From NCBI RefSeq assembly GCF_018304825.1, contig NZ_CP072648.1:355501-419500 (forward strand): a stretch of DNA of 64,000 bases, in the 5' to 3' direction. A program made the position numbers and the translations under genes. Under the pieces are notes generated by a model, which worked only from the letters and a program-made list of their open reading frames with translations, was not told the DNA's origin and did not search any database. Below, piece by piece: positions 52,898-62,311 of the stretch; position 1 is the first letter of the stretch; the number at the start of each line of letters is the position of its first letter. The stretch comes from Chloracidobacterium validum. Its GTDB lineage: Bacteria; Acidobacteriota; Blastocatellia; Chloracidobacteriales; Chloracidobacteriaceae.

Positions 52898-55450
52898 CTA
52901 CAAGTTTCGGATTCGGTTCCCGGCGTTTTGATCGGGTTGGGTCCCAAACGTACCTAAGCCGCGCAGTCCAAAGGTAAACGTCAGGCGTCCGGCGCTCGCC
53001 ACACCCAAGTTGACGCTCGCGTAGTTGACCTGGATGGACGCGCAACGAAAGGCGTAGCCAAGTGAAAACGACGTGAAGATCAACCCTTTTTGCTGAAGAC
53101 GGCCAGTGGTTGGGCTTGGAGATCGGGAGAAATCATAAGCCACCGCCGCACTTCCGAAAAGCCCCTGGGTCGGGTCGCCTAGGGCGAGATTGGTGAAAGA
53201 CTGGCTGCCGGTAAACGTGCCCGGTTCTGGCTGCCCGTCAGCCAGGCGACGCGGCTGGCTGTAATACCAGGTTTGGCTAAGCTGAAAGCGCCGCCGATAC
53301 AACCCACCCGTGAGTCCAAAGCTCCGCACACCGCCGAGCACCGGATCGAAGTCCACGCGCACATCGGCCGCGAATGACCGCTGGGGTGTCACGCGCAGCT
53401 TGACATTGATGGGGGAAAAGCGGCGTCCGATGCCGCCGTAGGCAAATCCGCTGAACGTCAGGAGCGGCGCAATCTGGTTCCGTTGCCCCGGTATCAGCGC
53501 CCCGCCGAACGTCGGATCAAAAAAATACTTCTGGCTGACCGTCAAACTGAGGACTTCCCGTGCCTGCCGCGTTTGCCCACTGTCATCCCGAACCGGCACG
53601 AGGAGGCGATTGACGAGCGAGTACTCAAACTCATTGGTGTTGGCAAACACGTCGAGCGCGTCAAAGCGCAGAATCCGGGGAAAGTCGTCAATGCCGGCCA
53701 CCCGGCGGTAGGTAATGGACGACTCGATGATGTGCTTGAAGCGCGGTTGCCCGTCCTTGGCGCGAAAGGTCCGCCCCAGTGCCGGTGGGCGCACCTCGAG
53801 CGCAAAGTCCACAAACCGGCGGAACAGTGACTCGCCTGCCGTACCCAGGCGCGTCCCAATCGGCAGAACCGCAGGCGGCGGCGTCAAGCCAAACGCCAGT
53901 GGCGGACGGGGCGTGAGCGCCGTCTCCGGGTCGAAGGTTGCCCCATAGTAGGTCGCCCGGACGCCCAGCGTGGGCGTGATGCTCCAGCCGCCAAGGTCTG
54001 GCAGGCGGGCCGTCAAGCGGGGCGCGGCGTCAAGACGCTGCACGAACTCAGGCGTGGTGAAGGTTTGCCGGTTCGTATCCACGCGCGCTTCCGTGCGGCG
54101 CAAACCGGCGAAGCTGGCTTCGCCGCCCAAGTACCAGGTTGCGCCGGCAAAGTTGCCGAGTCGGGTTGGGAGCCAGTCGAAATTGAGCGATGGACTTTTG
54201 CGAATCGAGAACTCGACCAGCGTCGAGCCTTGCGCACCTTGGGGAATGTTCACCCGTGTCGTCCGGTTCTCGTACAGCGCGCGGAAGCCGAACGTGGGAG
54301 TCTGTCTGGTCAGGTGCAGGACGATCTTCGACTCCGGGTTGAAGACATCGTCAATGGTGTTGCCAAAAATGGCCCGGAAGTCAAAGCTCGAAGTGTAGTT
54401 GACATCGGCCACGCCAATGAAGCCGTTAGCGAAGTGGTTGATGGCTTTGGCAAAAAAGAGCGTGCCACCCTGGTTGACGCCGGGGCGGCCAAACAACCGG
54501 TCGGCCACGGTATAGGTTCCCAACCGGACAAACGAATCTTCGGCCAGCGCCACCCGCAAGGTCGCTCCAAAGCCCAGCCCCCGTGCGCTATAGAGATCGC
54601 CCTGCACGGTCAGGTCGGCGCTATCGCCCAGCGTCTGGTAGTACCCAATACCGATTACCCGCCCCTGCAACGTGTTGTTGCCAGTCGTCGGCAGGAGAAA
54701 GCCCGACTTGCGCTCGCGCCGGTCAATGGGCAAGGCCACATAGGGCAGCGGCAGAATCGGCCTGCCTTTGATGCGAAAGGCCGCGTTGCGCGCCGTGGCG
54801 TAGTCATTGACGCGAATCCGCGCCTGCCGTGCCGTCACCGTCCAGAGCGGGACGGTGTCTTCGCAGCATGAGGTCAGCTTGGCTTCATAGAGAATGTAGG
54901 TATCACGCCCGGTTCGTTCCACCCGCGCGGCCGAAAACTCCAACAGCCCTCCGTCAGCCGTTTGGTCCGTGTAGCCAGTAACGTCATAAAACGTGCCGAT
55001 CTTGCTCCGCACATTGAGTTCCGCGCGGCGCGCCGTCAGGCGCTGATTGGGCTGTGGGTCGTAAATGACATTGCCTTCGGCGCGGGCGGCTCCGCTTTTT
55101 TCGTCGTACACGACGTGATCGGCCTGGAGCCGCGCCCCGTCATACGTAATGACGACATAGCCATCGGCATACAGCGTATCACCAACGCGCCGCTGTTCAT
55201 CGGCGTCAATCTGTACCGTCGCCCCCGGACGCGCCTGCCCGGTGGACGGTTGGCCAGTGGGCTGTTGCGGCGGCGGGAGCGGCAGCGCCTGCGGCGACGT
55301 GGGCGTTCCCGGCGGCCCAACGACCAGCACCGAGGCCCGTTCATCGGTTGGCGGAAGTGGCGGCGGGGTGGGGATGTACTGGGCCGCGACCGACAGGGTC
55401 AACCCCAACCAGAGCAGACCAACCCAGCAGAGAAGGCGAGGCAACATCAT
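52898..55450 (-). CDS. lptD: LPS-assembly protein LptD
   Basis: An 850-residue outer-membrane LPS transporter. A signal peptide covers about residues 1-23 (MLPRLLCWVGLLWLGLTLSV). A Pro-rich stretch follows, then the OstA beta-jellyroll domain (ADEQRRVGDTLYADGYVVIT, RAEGNVIYDP, RAELNVRSKIGTFYDVTGYT). The LptD barrel begins with RIKGRPILPLPYVALPIDRR and runs to the C-terminus, closing with LTFTFGLRGLGTFG. Cysteines occur as SCCED between the domains. It is expected to work with the LptC/OstA-like protein at 10309-12546; lptE was not seen. It is transcribed with the downstream sensor kinase, 18 bases away. Confidence 0.9.
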   Translation of the reverse strand: MMLPRLLCWVGLLWLGLTLSVAAQYIPTPPPLPPTDERASVLVVGPPGTPTSPQALPLPPPQQPTGQPSTGQARPGATVQIDADEQRRVGDTLYADGYVVITYDGARLQADHVVYDEKSGAARAEGNVIYDPQPNQRLTARRAELNVRSKIGTFYDVTGYTDQTADGGLLEFSAARVERTGRDTYILYEAKLTSCCEDTVPLWTVTARQARIRVNDYATARNAAFRIKGRPILPLPYVALPIDRRERKSGFLLPTTGNNTLQGRVIGIGYYQTLGDSADLTVQGDLYSARGLGFGATLRVALAEDSFVRLGTYTVADRLFGRPGVNQGGTLFFAKAINHFANGFIGVADVNYTSSFDFRAIFGNTIDDVFNPESKIVLHLTRQTPTFGFRALYENRTTRVNIPQGAQGSTLVEFSIRKSPSLNFDWLPTRLGNFAGATWYLGGEASFAGLRRTEARVDTNRQTFTTPEFVQRLDAAPRLTARLPDLGGWSITPTLGVRATYYGATFDPETALTPRPPLAFGLTPPPAVLPIGTRLGTAGESLFRRFVDFALEVRPPALGRTFRAKDGQPRFKHIIESSITYRRVAGIDDFPRILRFDALDVFANTNEFEYSLVNRLLVPVRDDSGQTRQAREVLSLTVSQKYFFDPTFGGALIPGQRNQIAPLLTFSGFAYGGIGRRFSPINVKLRVTPQRSFAADVRVDFDPVLGGVRSFGLTGGLYRRRFQLSQTWYYSQPRRLADGQPEPGTFTGSQSFTNLALGDPTQGLFGSAAVAYDFSRSPSPTTGRLQQKGLIFTSFSLGYAFRCASIQVNYASVNLGVASAGRLTFTFGLRGLGTFGTQPDQNAGNRIRNL

Positions 55451-55528
55451 GACATCAGTTGCATAGGCGTCAGAGTAAGCCGCGACTCTATGCCAAAGCC
55501 ACGCAAACTTTGAAGCGTAAAGTTCAGT

Positions 55529-55540
55529 CCGACCGGTCGG
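55529..55540. other. 12-bp perfect palindrome upstream of lptD
   Basis: CCGACCGGTCGG is a perfect palindrome about 80 bases upstream of the lptD start, in the 164-base gap between SemiSWEET and lptD. It could be an operator or the core of a terminator for the upstream operon. Position alone gives no function. Confidence 0.25.
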
Positions 55541-55614
55541 TGATGGCAGGCTGGCAGGGTAAGTCCGGGCAAGGATTTCTACCGCCCTCCCTGGCCGGCT
55601 TGGAAGTCGCCCGA

Positions 55615-55938
55615 TTAGCCTGGGTGGTCGAGTTCAGTCCCCAAAGCGCGCCGGTCCGTTGCCGTGCGCTGGGTGTAGCGAACTTTCAGCGCCAGAATGA
55701 GGGCGACCAAGACCAGCGTCAGCGCATTCCACACGATGAGCGCCACGTCATGGCGCAGCATCCCATAGACCAGCCACAGGATGACACCGGTCGAAAAGAC
55801 GACGTACATGCTGGCAGAGACGTCTTTGACGGATTTCGTGCGCCAGCTTCGCCAAACTTGGAGCGCAAATGAAAAGCTGGTGAGCGCCCCGGCGATGAGG
55901 CCTAAGGTGGTCAGTGTGGTCGAAGGAAGCATAAACAT
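55615..55938 (-). CDS. SemiSWEET sugar transporter
   Basis: A 107-residue protein with one MtN3/SWEET triple-helix bundle. The first helix (LGLIAGALTSFSFALQVWRS), KSVKDVSASMYVVFSTGVIL with the following LWLVYG, and the last helix (VWNALTLVLVALILALKV) match the bacterial SemiSWEET family, which dimerises to carry sugars. It is the last of a five-gene minus-strand run from glmM. Confidence 0.88.
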   Translation of the reverse strand: MFMLPSTTLTTLGLIAGALTSFSFALQVWRSWRTKSVKDVSASMYVVFSTGVILWLVYGMLRHDVALIVWNALTLVLVALILALKVRYTQRTATDRRALGTELDHPG

Positions 55939-55965
55939 TCAAAATGAACGAAAAACCGTAGCCTG

Positions 55966-56565
55966 TCACGGTGTAAGCCAACTGCCTTGCCAGCGGCTCG
56001 CGTCGGCGTCCCAGACGAAAGCCGCCCGTTGGTGGCCGCGCGCGGCAAGCTTGAGCCATTCCAAGCGGGTGACGGTCGTGACACAGACGGCAAAGTTGGC
56101 AAATCCGGGTTCGCTTTCCGGCGCCGTTGGTGACCGCTCGATAAATGCTGCCGGCAGTCCGCTGGTTGGCTCGTCCACCGGCGTGCTCGGCGCCAGTTCT
56201 GCCAAATAACAACGCCGCGACATGAGCTTGGTGCGCGCCCACGCCTGAGCGGCAACCGCGTCGTCCCGGTGAACCGCGGTTTCCCCCTTGGCGCGAATCT
56301 GAACTTTGCCGGCCGGGTCATAAAACACCCATGCCGTTGTGTGACAAGCCTGTAACAGGGGCACCTTGGGCGCACGCGCATCCGTATGGAAGGCAAGTTC
56401 CCGGTGGTCGGGCGTGGCGCGCCGTAGCACCACCACGCGCGCGTCACAATCACCCATCCTGGCCGTGGCGACGACCGGGGTATGGAATGGATGCCGAGCG
56501 TCCTGCGCTCCGGTGACAAGACCTGCCCAGATCGCTTCGAGAATGGTTGTCAAATCGTTTGGCAC
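55966..56565 (-). CDS. Pyridoxamine 5'-phosphate oxidase-like FMN-binding protein
   Basis: A 199-residue protein of the PNPOx-like split-barrel family. Strands VVATARMGDCDARVVVLRRA and HRELAFHTDARAPKVPLLQA, then RTKLMSRRCYLAEL and the C-terminal WDADASRWQGSWLTP fit the group. Phe, Tyr and Arg at the expected spots suit FMN binding. The usual vitamin-B6 enzyme has the same fold but the match here is to the general split-barrel type. Start codon is GTG at 56565. It lies 10 bases after the AAG gene. Confidence 0.75.
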   Translation of the reverse strand: MPNDLTTILEAIWAGLVTGAQDARHPFHTPVVATARMGDCDARVVVLRRATPDHRELAFHTDARAPKVPLLQACHTTAWVFYDPAGKVQIRAKGETAVHRDDAVAAQAWARTKLMSRRCYLAELAPSTPVDEPTSGLPAAFIERSPTAPESEPGFANFAVCVTTVTRLEWLKLAARGHQRAAFVWDADASRWQGSWLTP

Positions 56566-56575
56566 GGATAGTCCT

Positions 56576-57121
56576 TCAGCGAAAGCGGCTCACGCTCGGT
56601 TCGTCGGGGATGTAGAACCGCCAGAGTAAATCGCGTCCCTTGGTGATGCCAATGCGCGGCGAACAAGCCATGGCGGGCGGGCGGTGCCGAGGAAGGAGGC
56701 GTACCCGTTCTCCCACGACCTCGCCGTTGTGTTCACGTCCAATGCCAAACGCCCGGCAGAGCCGTCCTGGGCCGCGCGCCAGTTCGTGAAGCGGCATCGG
56801 ACGCGGCGTGCGGGCCTGCATGGCTTCGATGCCATGGGTTGGAGCGACGGCGCGGATGAGCACCGCGCCGGGTCCGTGCCGATTCGTGGTGAAGTTCAGG
56901 CAGTAGTACATGCCGTAGATCAGATATACGTACAATCGCCCATGCGTTTCGCGCATCAGGTGCCCACGCGGTCCCTGCGCCACGGCATGCGAAGCTGGGT
57001 CATCGGCATAGGCTTCGGTCTCCACGATGACGCCCCCGGCCTCGCCGTGCCACAGCATACAGCCCAACAGGTCTTGCGCGACCACGACTGCGTCGCGGTC
57101 AAAGAAGTCAGCTTCCACCAT
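56576..57121 (-). CDS. 3-methyladenine DNA glycosylase (AAG/MPG family)
   Basis: A 181-residue alkyladenine glycosylase. Diagnostic blocks are DLLGCMLWHGEAGGVIVETE, GRLYVYLIYGMYYCLNFTT (the Tyr that flips the base and the aromatic pocket) and GAVLIRAVAPTHGIEAMQ, then LARGPGRLCRAFGI. It starts base-excision repair of alkylated purines. It begins 6 bases after the DUF362 stop and ends 10 bases before the PNPOx-like start. Confidence 0.92.
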   Translation of the reverse strand: MVEADFFDRDAVVVAQDLLGCMLWHGEAGGVIVETEAYADDPASHAVAQGPRGHLMRETHGRLYVYLIYGMYYCLNFTTNRHGPGAVLIRAVAPTHGIEAMQARTPRPMPLHELARGPGRLCRAFGIGREHNGEVVGERVRLLPRHRPPAMACSPRIGITKGRDLLWRFYIPDEPSVSRFR

Positions 57122-57127
57122 GGCCGG

Positions 57128-57925
57128 TCAGTCTCCTGGCCAGGTTTGCCGCTGCCCGGCGATGGCTTGGAAGTAATCCGAGAGCGGTTCGTTGGCCAGC
57201 TCGGCTGCCCGGAGGTCAACGGTCAGTAAGTCCGCCCCGGCTACGACGCTACCAACCGGCACGGCAACGCCTTCGTCGGGCTGCCAATCCCGGCTCAGGA
57301 ACTTCTGGGTGAGGTCCACCACGGCGCCGTCAAAGCGCACGCCCAGGGTGAAATACACATCCACGAGGACGCGCTGCACGTCGGGCAGGTGGAGTTGCCC
57401 GCGGGCATGCGGACTGCGGGCGTGATACACGGCGCGGGGAAAGAGGCCGTAGAGGTTCTTGATCGAGGCGCTCAAGAGCGGTCGTGCCTTGAGCGTCGTG
57501 CGTTTGAAAGCTGCCACTGACAACCGGCAATCGGCTTCATCCAACAGGGCCGGGGCGTGCATCTCCGTGAACCGCTGCGGGTGCGCTGCCGTGTTGCGAT
57601 AGGGCTTTGCGGGCAAGGTATCGGCATCCACCAGGCGCACATTGGCATCGGCCAGTTCGGCCAGCATCTGGTTGACACCCAACCGCGCCATGACTTCGGC
57701 AAAGGGGGTCTTGGTGCAGACGCCCTCCAGAAGGATGATCTCGGCCTGCGGAGCAACGCGCCGAACGCCAAGCACGACCTCGCGCAGGACGGGCAGTCCG
57801 ACCGTCACCGGAGCTGCGACTGGATAACCGAGATTGGGCTTGATGATGACGCGCCGCGCACCATGCGCGGCTGCCGGTGGCGTGTAATGAAAGGCTTCGC
57901 TGGCGGCTACGGCGGGCGGCGTCAT
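57128..57925 (-). CDS. DUF362 domain protein
   Basis: A 265-residue protein with the DUF362 pattern RRVIIKPNLGYPVAAPVTVG, ILLEGVCTKTPFAEVMARLG and the conserved RLVDADTL and SASIKNLYGLFPR blocks. Many DUF362 proteins carry a ferredoxin-like four-Cys motif; none is seen here. No enzymatic role is established. It overlaps glmM by four bases (ATGA at 57922-57925) and is followed by the AAG gene after 6 bases, so the genes are translationally linked. Confidence 0.8.
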   Translation of the reverse strand: MTPPAVAASEAFHYTPPAAAHGARRVIIKPNLGYPVAAPVTVGLPVLREVVLGVRRVAPQAEIILLEGVCTKTPFAEVMARLGVNQMLAELADANVRLVDADTLPAKPYRNTAAHPQRFTEMHAPALLDEADCRLSVAAFKRTTLKARPLLSASIKNLYGLFPRAVYHARSPHARGQLHLPDVQRVLVDVYFTLGVRFDGAVVDLTQKFLSRDWQPDEGVAVPVGSVVAGADLLTVDLRAAELANEPLSDYFQAIAGQRQTWPGD

Positions 57926-59283
57926 GGGCGACCGTTGCCCAAGTCGCGCTCGATGGCTGCGGCCACCTGTGCGGCGAGAGCGCCGATGTCAATGCCGTTG
58001 GCCGCTTCGAGCATCACACGCGCCATGTTTTCCGTGCCGGAGTAACGCAGCAGAAGTCGTCCGCGTCCGGCAAGTTGTGCTTCGACTTCCCGGACTGTGG
58101 CCGCGACACTGGGCAACGCCTCGAAGGGACGTTTTTCACGCACGGGAATGTTGACCAGCGTTTGTGGGAAGCGTGTCAGTTCCCGGGTGGCGTCGTGCAG
58201 CGACAGGTTTCGTTCCGTCAGCAGGCGGAGGACGTTGAGTGCCGTAATCAAGCCGTCTCCGGCCAGGCTCTGGCGCGCGAAGATGATGTGGCCGGACTGC
58301 TCGCCCCCGAACAACGCCCCGTGCTCGAGCATGGCCGCCAATACGGCCCGATCACCAACCGGCGTCCGAATGAGTTCGATGCCGCGTTGCTGAAGAGCAA
58401 CCTCCAGCCCCATGTTGCTCATGACGGTCGCCACGACACAGCGGGGCGTCAGTTCGCCGCGTTCATCCGCCGCCGTCGCCAGGGCGTAAAGAATGGCGTC
58501 GCCGTCCACCACCTCGCCGTGGTCGTCCACGAAAAGGCAACGGTCGGCATCGCCATCGAAGGCAATCCCAAGGTGCGCTCCGACCGAACGGGTAAAAGCC
58601 GCCAGATGCTGGATGTGAACCGTGCCGCACTGGTCATTGATGTTGCGTCCGTTGGCAGCGGCGCCGGTCACAAAGGTTTTCGCGCCAAGCGCCTGGAACA
58701 CGATGTTGGCGTAGGGGGCAGCCGCGCCGTGCGCGCAGTCGAGCGCCACCACCCAGTCGGAGAGATCGAGATTATCTCCGATGTGCTGTGTGAGAAATTC
58801 CAGGTAGCTCAACGCATGGGTTGGGTCTTCCCACAGCGTCGTTTCACCCGGGGTTGTGGTCGGCGGGGCCGGCGTCAGGCGGTTGAGCGCGGCTTCGATG
58901 GCGGCTTCCAGGGCATCGTCGCGCTTTTCGCCGGAAGCGAGAAAAAACTTTATCCCGTTGTCCTGAAACGGGTTGTGTGAAGCTGAAACGACAATGCCCG
59001 CATCGAAGCCCTCAGCCCGCGTCAAGTAGGCAATGCCGGCGGTGGGTATGATGCCGGCACAACTGACGGTTCCACCGGCGCGCGTGATCCCGTCGGCAAG
59101 GGCCGCTGCCATCCACGGGCTGGATTCCCGCGTATCGCCACCAATGACAAAACGTGGCGTGCGTCCAGCGCGACCGAGAAACACGTCGGTCAGCGTCGCG
59201 CCGATTGTTCTCAGTGCGTCTGGTTGGAGCGGGAAGTCACCCGCTCGCCCGCGGATGCCATCGGTTCCGAAAAAACGTTTCAT
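57922..59283 (-). CDS. glmM: Phosphoglucosamine mutase
   Basis: A 453-residue enzyme converting glucosamine-6-phosphate to glucosamine-1-phosphate on the way to UDP-GlcNAc. The opening KRFFGTDGIRGRAGDFPL, the phosphoserine loop GIVVSASHNPFQDNGIKFF, the metal loop AFDGDADRCLFVDD and the sugar loop GGEQSGHI are all present. It ends with LLRYSGTENMARVM, the phosphate-binding loop. ATG 59283 is preferred to a GTG two codons earlier. It diverges from glmU, which catalyses the next two steps. Confidence 0.97.
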   Translation of the reverse strand: MKRFFGTDGIRGRAGDFPLQPDALRTIGATLTDVFLGRAGRTPRFVIGGDTRESSPWMAAALADGITRAGGTVSCAGIIPTAGIAYLTRAEGFDAGIVVSASHNPFQDNGIKFFLASGEKRDDALEAAIEAALNRLTPAPPTTTPGETTLWEDPTHALSYLEFLTQHIGDNLDLSDWVVALDCAHGAAAPYANIVFQALGAKTFVTGAAANGRNINDQCGTVHIQHLAAFTRSVGAHLGIAFDGDADRCLFVDDHGEVVDGDAILYALATAADERGELTPRCVVATVMSNMGLEVALQQRGIELIRTPVGDRAVLAAMLEHGALFGGEQSGHIIFARQSLAGDGLITALNVLRLLTERNLSLHDATRELTRFPQTLVNIPVREKRPFEALPSVAATVREVEAQLAGRGRLLLRYSGTENMARVMLEAANGIDIGALAAQVAAAIERDLGNGRP

Positions 59284-59415
59284 GCCCACTTTGTCATGGT
59301 ACTTGCTAAGTTACAGCCCACCCGCCACGCGGCCATAGCTTTGGTCTTTTCCAAGAATTTATAGTCTGGCGGCCGAATCCGCACTAGCCAAGAATTGTGT
59401 TGAGGAGTCATCAAT

Positions 59416-60798
<1,383 letters not shown>

Positions 60799-60884
60799 AT
60801 TCTTTGTGAAACATGGCGTTAACGTCTTCCCGGCAACCTTCTGCTTAAAAATTCAGCTTCATTCCTAGAGGAAATCCGACCTGT

Positions 60885-62285
60885 ATGGACGCATTGTTTG
60901 GCGAGGCGCTCCCGTTTGGCACCCTCGTGCTGCTCCTCGTGTCGCTGGCGGTGGCCTTTGGCTTTGAGTTCGTCAACGGCTTTCACGACACGGCCAATGC
61001 CGTTGCCACGGTGATTTACACAAAGTCCCTTCGCCCGTGGACGGCCGTGGTGTGGTCGGGTATCTGCAACTTCTGTGGCGTCTTTTTCGGCGGCATCGCC
61101 GTTGCCATGGGGATTGTTTATCTGTTGCCGGTGGAGTTGCTGATTTCAAAAAGTACCGGCGCCGGACTCGCCATGGTGCTGGCGCTGCTGTTGGGGGCAA
61201 TCATTTGGAACCTGGGCACCTGGTACTTTGGGCTGCCGGCTTCAAGCTCCCACACCTTGATTGGCGCGATTGTGGGCGTCGGACTGGCCAACTCGATGCT
61301 GCCCGGACATACCCTGGGGGACGGCGTCAACTGGGGCAAGGTATCGGAAACCGGCTTGGCGCTCCTGCTGTCGCCGCTCATCGGCTTTTCCTTGGCGGCG
61401 ATATTGGTCTTGTTGTCAAAGAACCTGATTCCCGACAAGCGGCTGTACGAAAAGCCAGACGAGCACAATCCGCCACCGCTGTGGATTCGCGCCATTCTGG
61501 TTCTGACTTGTACCGGCGTGAGTTTTGCCCACGGCTCGAATGACGGACAGAAAGGCATCGGCCTGGTCATGCTCATCCTGACGGGCGTCGTGCCGGCGTC
61601 GTTTGCATTGGACATGTCGGTCAACGTGGCGCAAATGGAGGCCGCGCAACAATCGTTAGCGCGCCTGGACGGGGCTGCGGCCCGGCTTGCGCCAGCCGAA
61701 GCCGATGCGCTCCGGGCCGCCGTGGCGCGGGTGTGGGGGATGGTGGACGGTCGCGCAACCCTCAGCGAAATTCCCCGCGAGCAACGCAAGGATGTTCGTT
61801 CCGACATCATCAAGCTGGAAGCCCTGGTGAAGAAAAATCTCAAGTCCGACGTGGCCAAATTCTCTCCGGTCGAAGTCGATGCGCTCAAAAAGGACGCTGC
61901 CACCCTCAAAACGCTGACCGATTTCGCGCCTTTCTGGGTCAAGGTCGCCATTGCGCTTTCACTCGGCATCGGCACGATGGTTGGGTGGAAGCGCATTGTC
62001 ATCACCATCGGCGAAAAAATTGGCAAGGACCACCTCACCTACGGGCAGGGCGCATCCGCCGAACTCGTCGCCATGTCGAGCATCGGGATGGCGTCGTATT
62101 TGGGGCTTCCGGTCAGCACGACGCATGTGCTGTCATCCGGCGTCGCCGGGACGATGGTGGCAAAAGGGTCAGGCTTGCAGTCGGCTACGGTCATCAAGAT
62201 TGCTTCGGCCTGGGTACTGACCTTGCCGGCCTCAATTTTTCTCTCCGGCGGGCTGTTTCTGCTCTTCACCTGGCTTTTCGTCTGA
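60885..62285 (+). CDS. PiT family inorganic phosphate transporter
   Basis: A 466-residue transporter with two copies of the PiT signature: FVNGFHDTANAVATVIYTKS near residues 30-50 and SFAHGSNDGQKGIGLVMLIL near residue 210. Both halves have five helices. A long cytoplasmic linker (about residues 250-360) includes Ala/Asp/Lys-rich helices such as SPVEVDALKKDAATLKTLTD. It takes up phosphate or metal-phosphate complexes. Good ribosome site AGAGGAAA. It converges with the esterase gene across 26 bases. Confidence 0.95.
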   Translation: MDALFGEALPFGTLVLLLVSLAVAFGFEFVNGFHDTANAVATVIYTKSLRPWTAVVWSGICNFCGVFFGGIAVAMGIVYLLPVELLISKSTGAGLAMVLALLLGAIIWNLGTWYFGLPASSSHTLIGAIVGVGLANSMLPGHTLGDGVNWGKVSETGLALLLSPLIGFSLAAILVLLSKNLIPDKRLYEKPDEHNPPPLWIRAILVLTCTGVSFAHGSNDGQKGIGLVMLILTGVVPASFALDMSVNVAQMEAAQQSLARLDGAAARLAPAEADALRAAVARVWGMVDGRATLSEIPREQRKDVRSDIIKLEALVKKNLKSDVAKFSPVEVDALKKDAATLKTLTDFAPFWVKVAIALSLGIGTMVGWKRIVITIGEKIGKDHLTYGQGASAELVAMSSIGMASYLGLPVSTTHVLSSGVAGTMVAKGSGLQSATVIKIASAWVLTLPASIFLSGGLFLLFTWLFV

Positions 62286-62311
62286 GCTGGACAGCCTGAG
62301 CGAGTTGCCTA

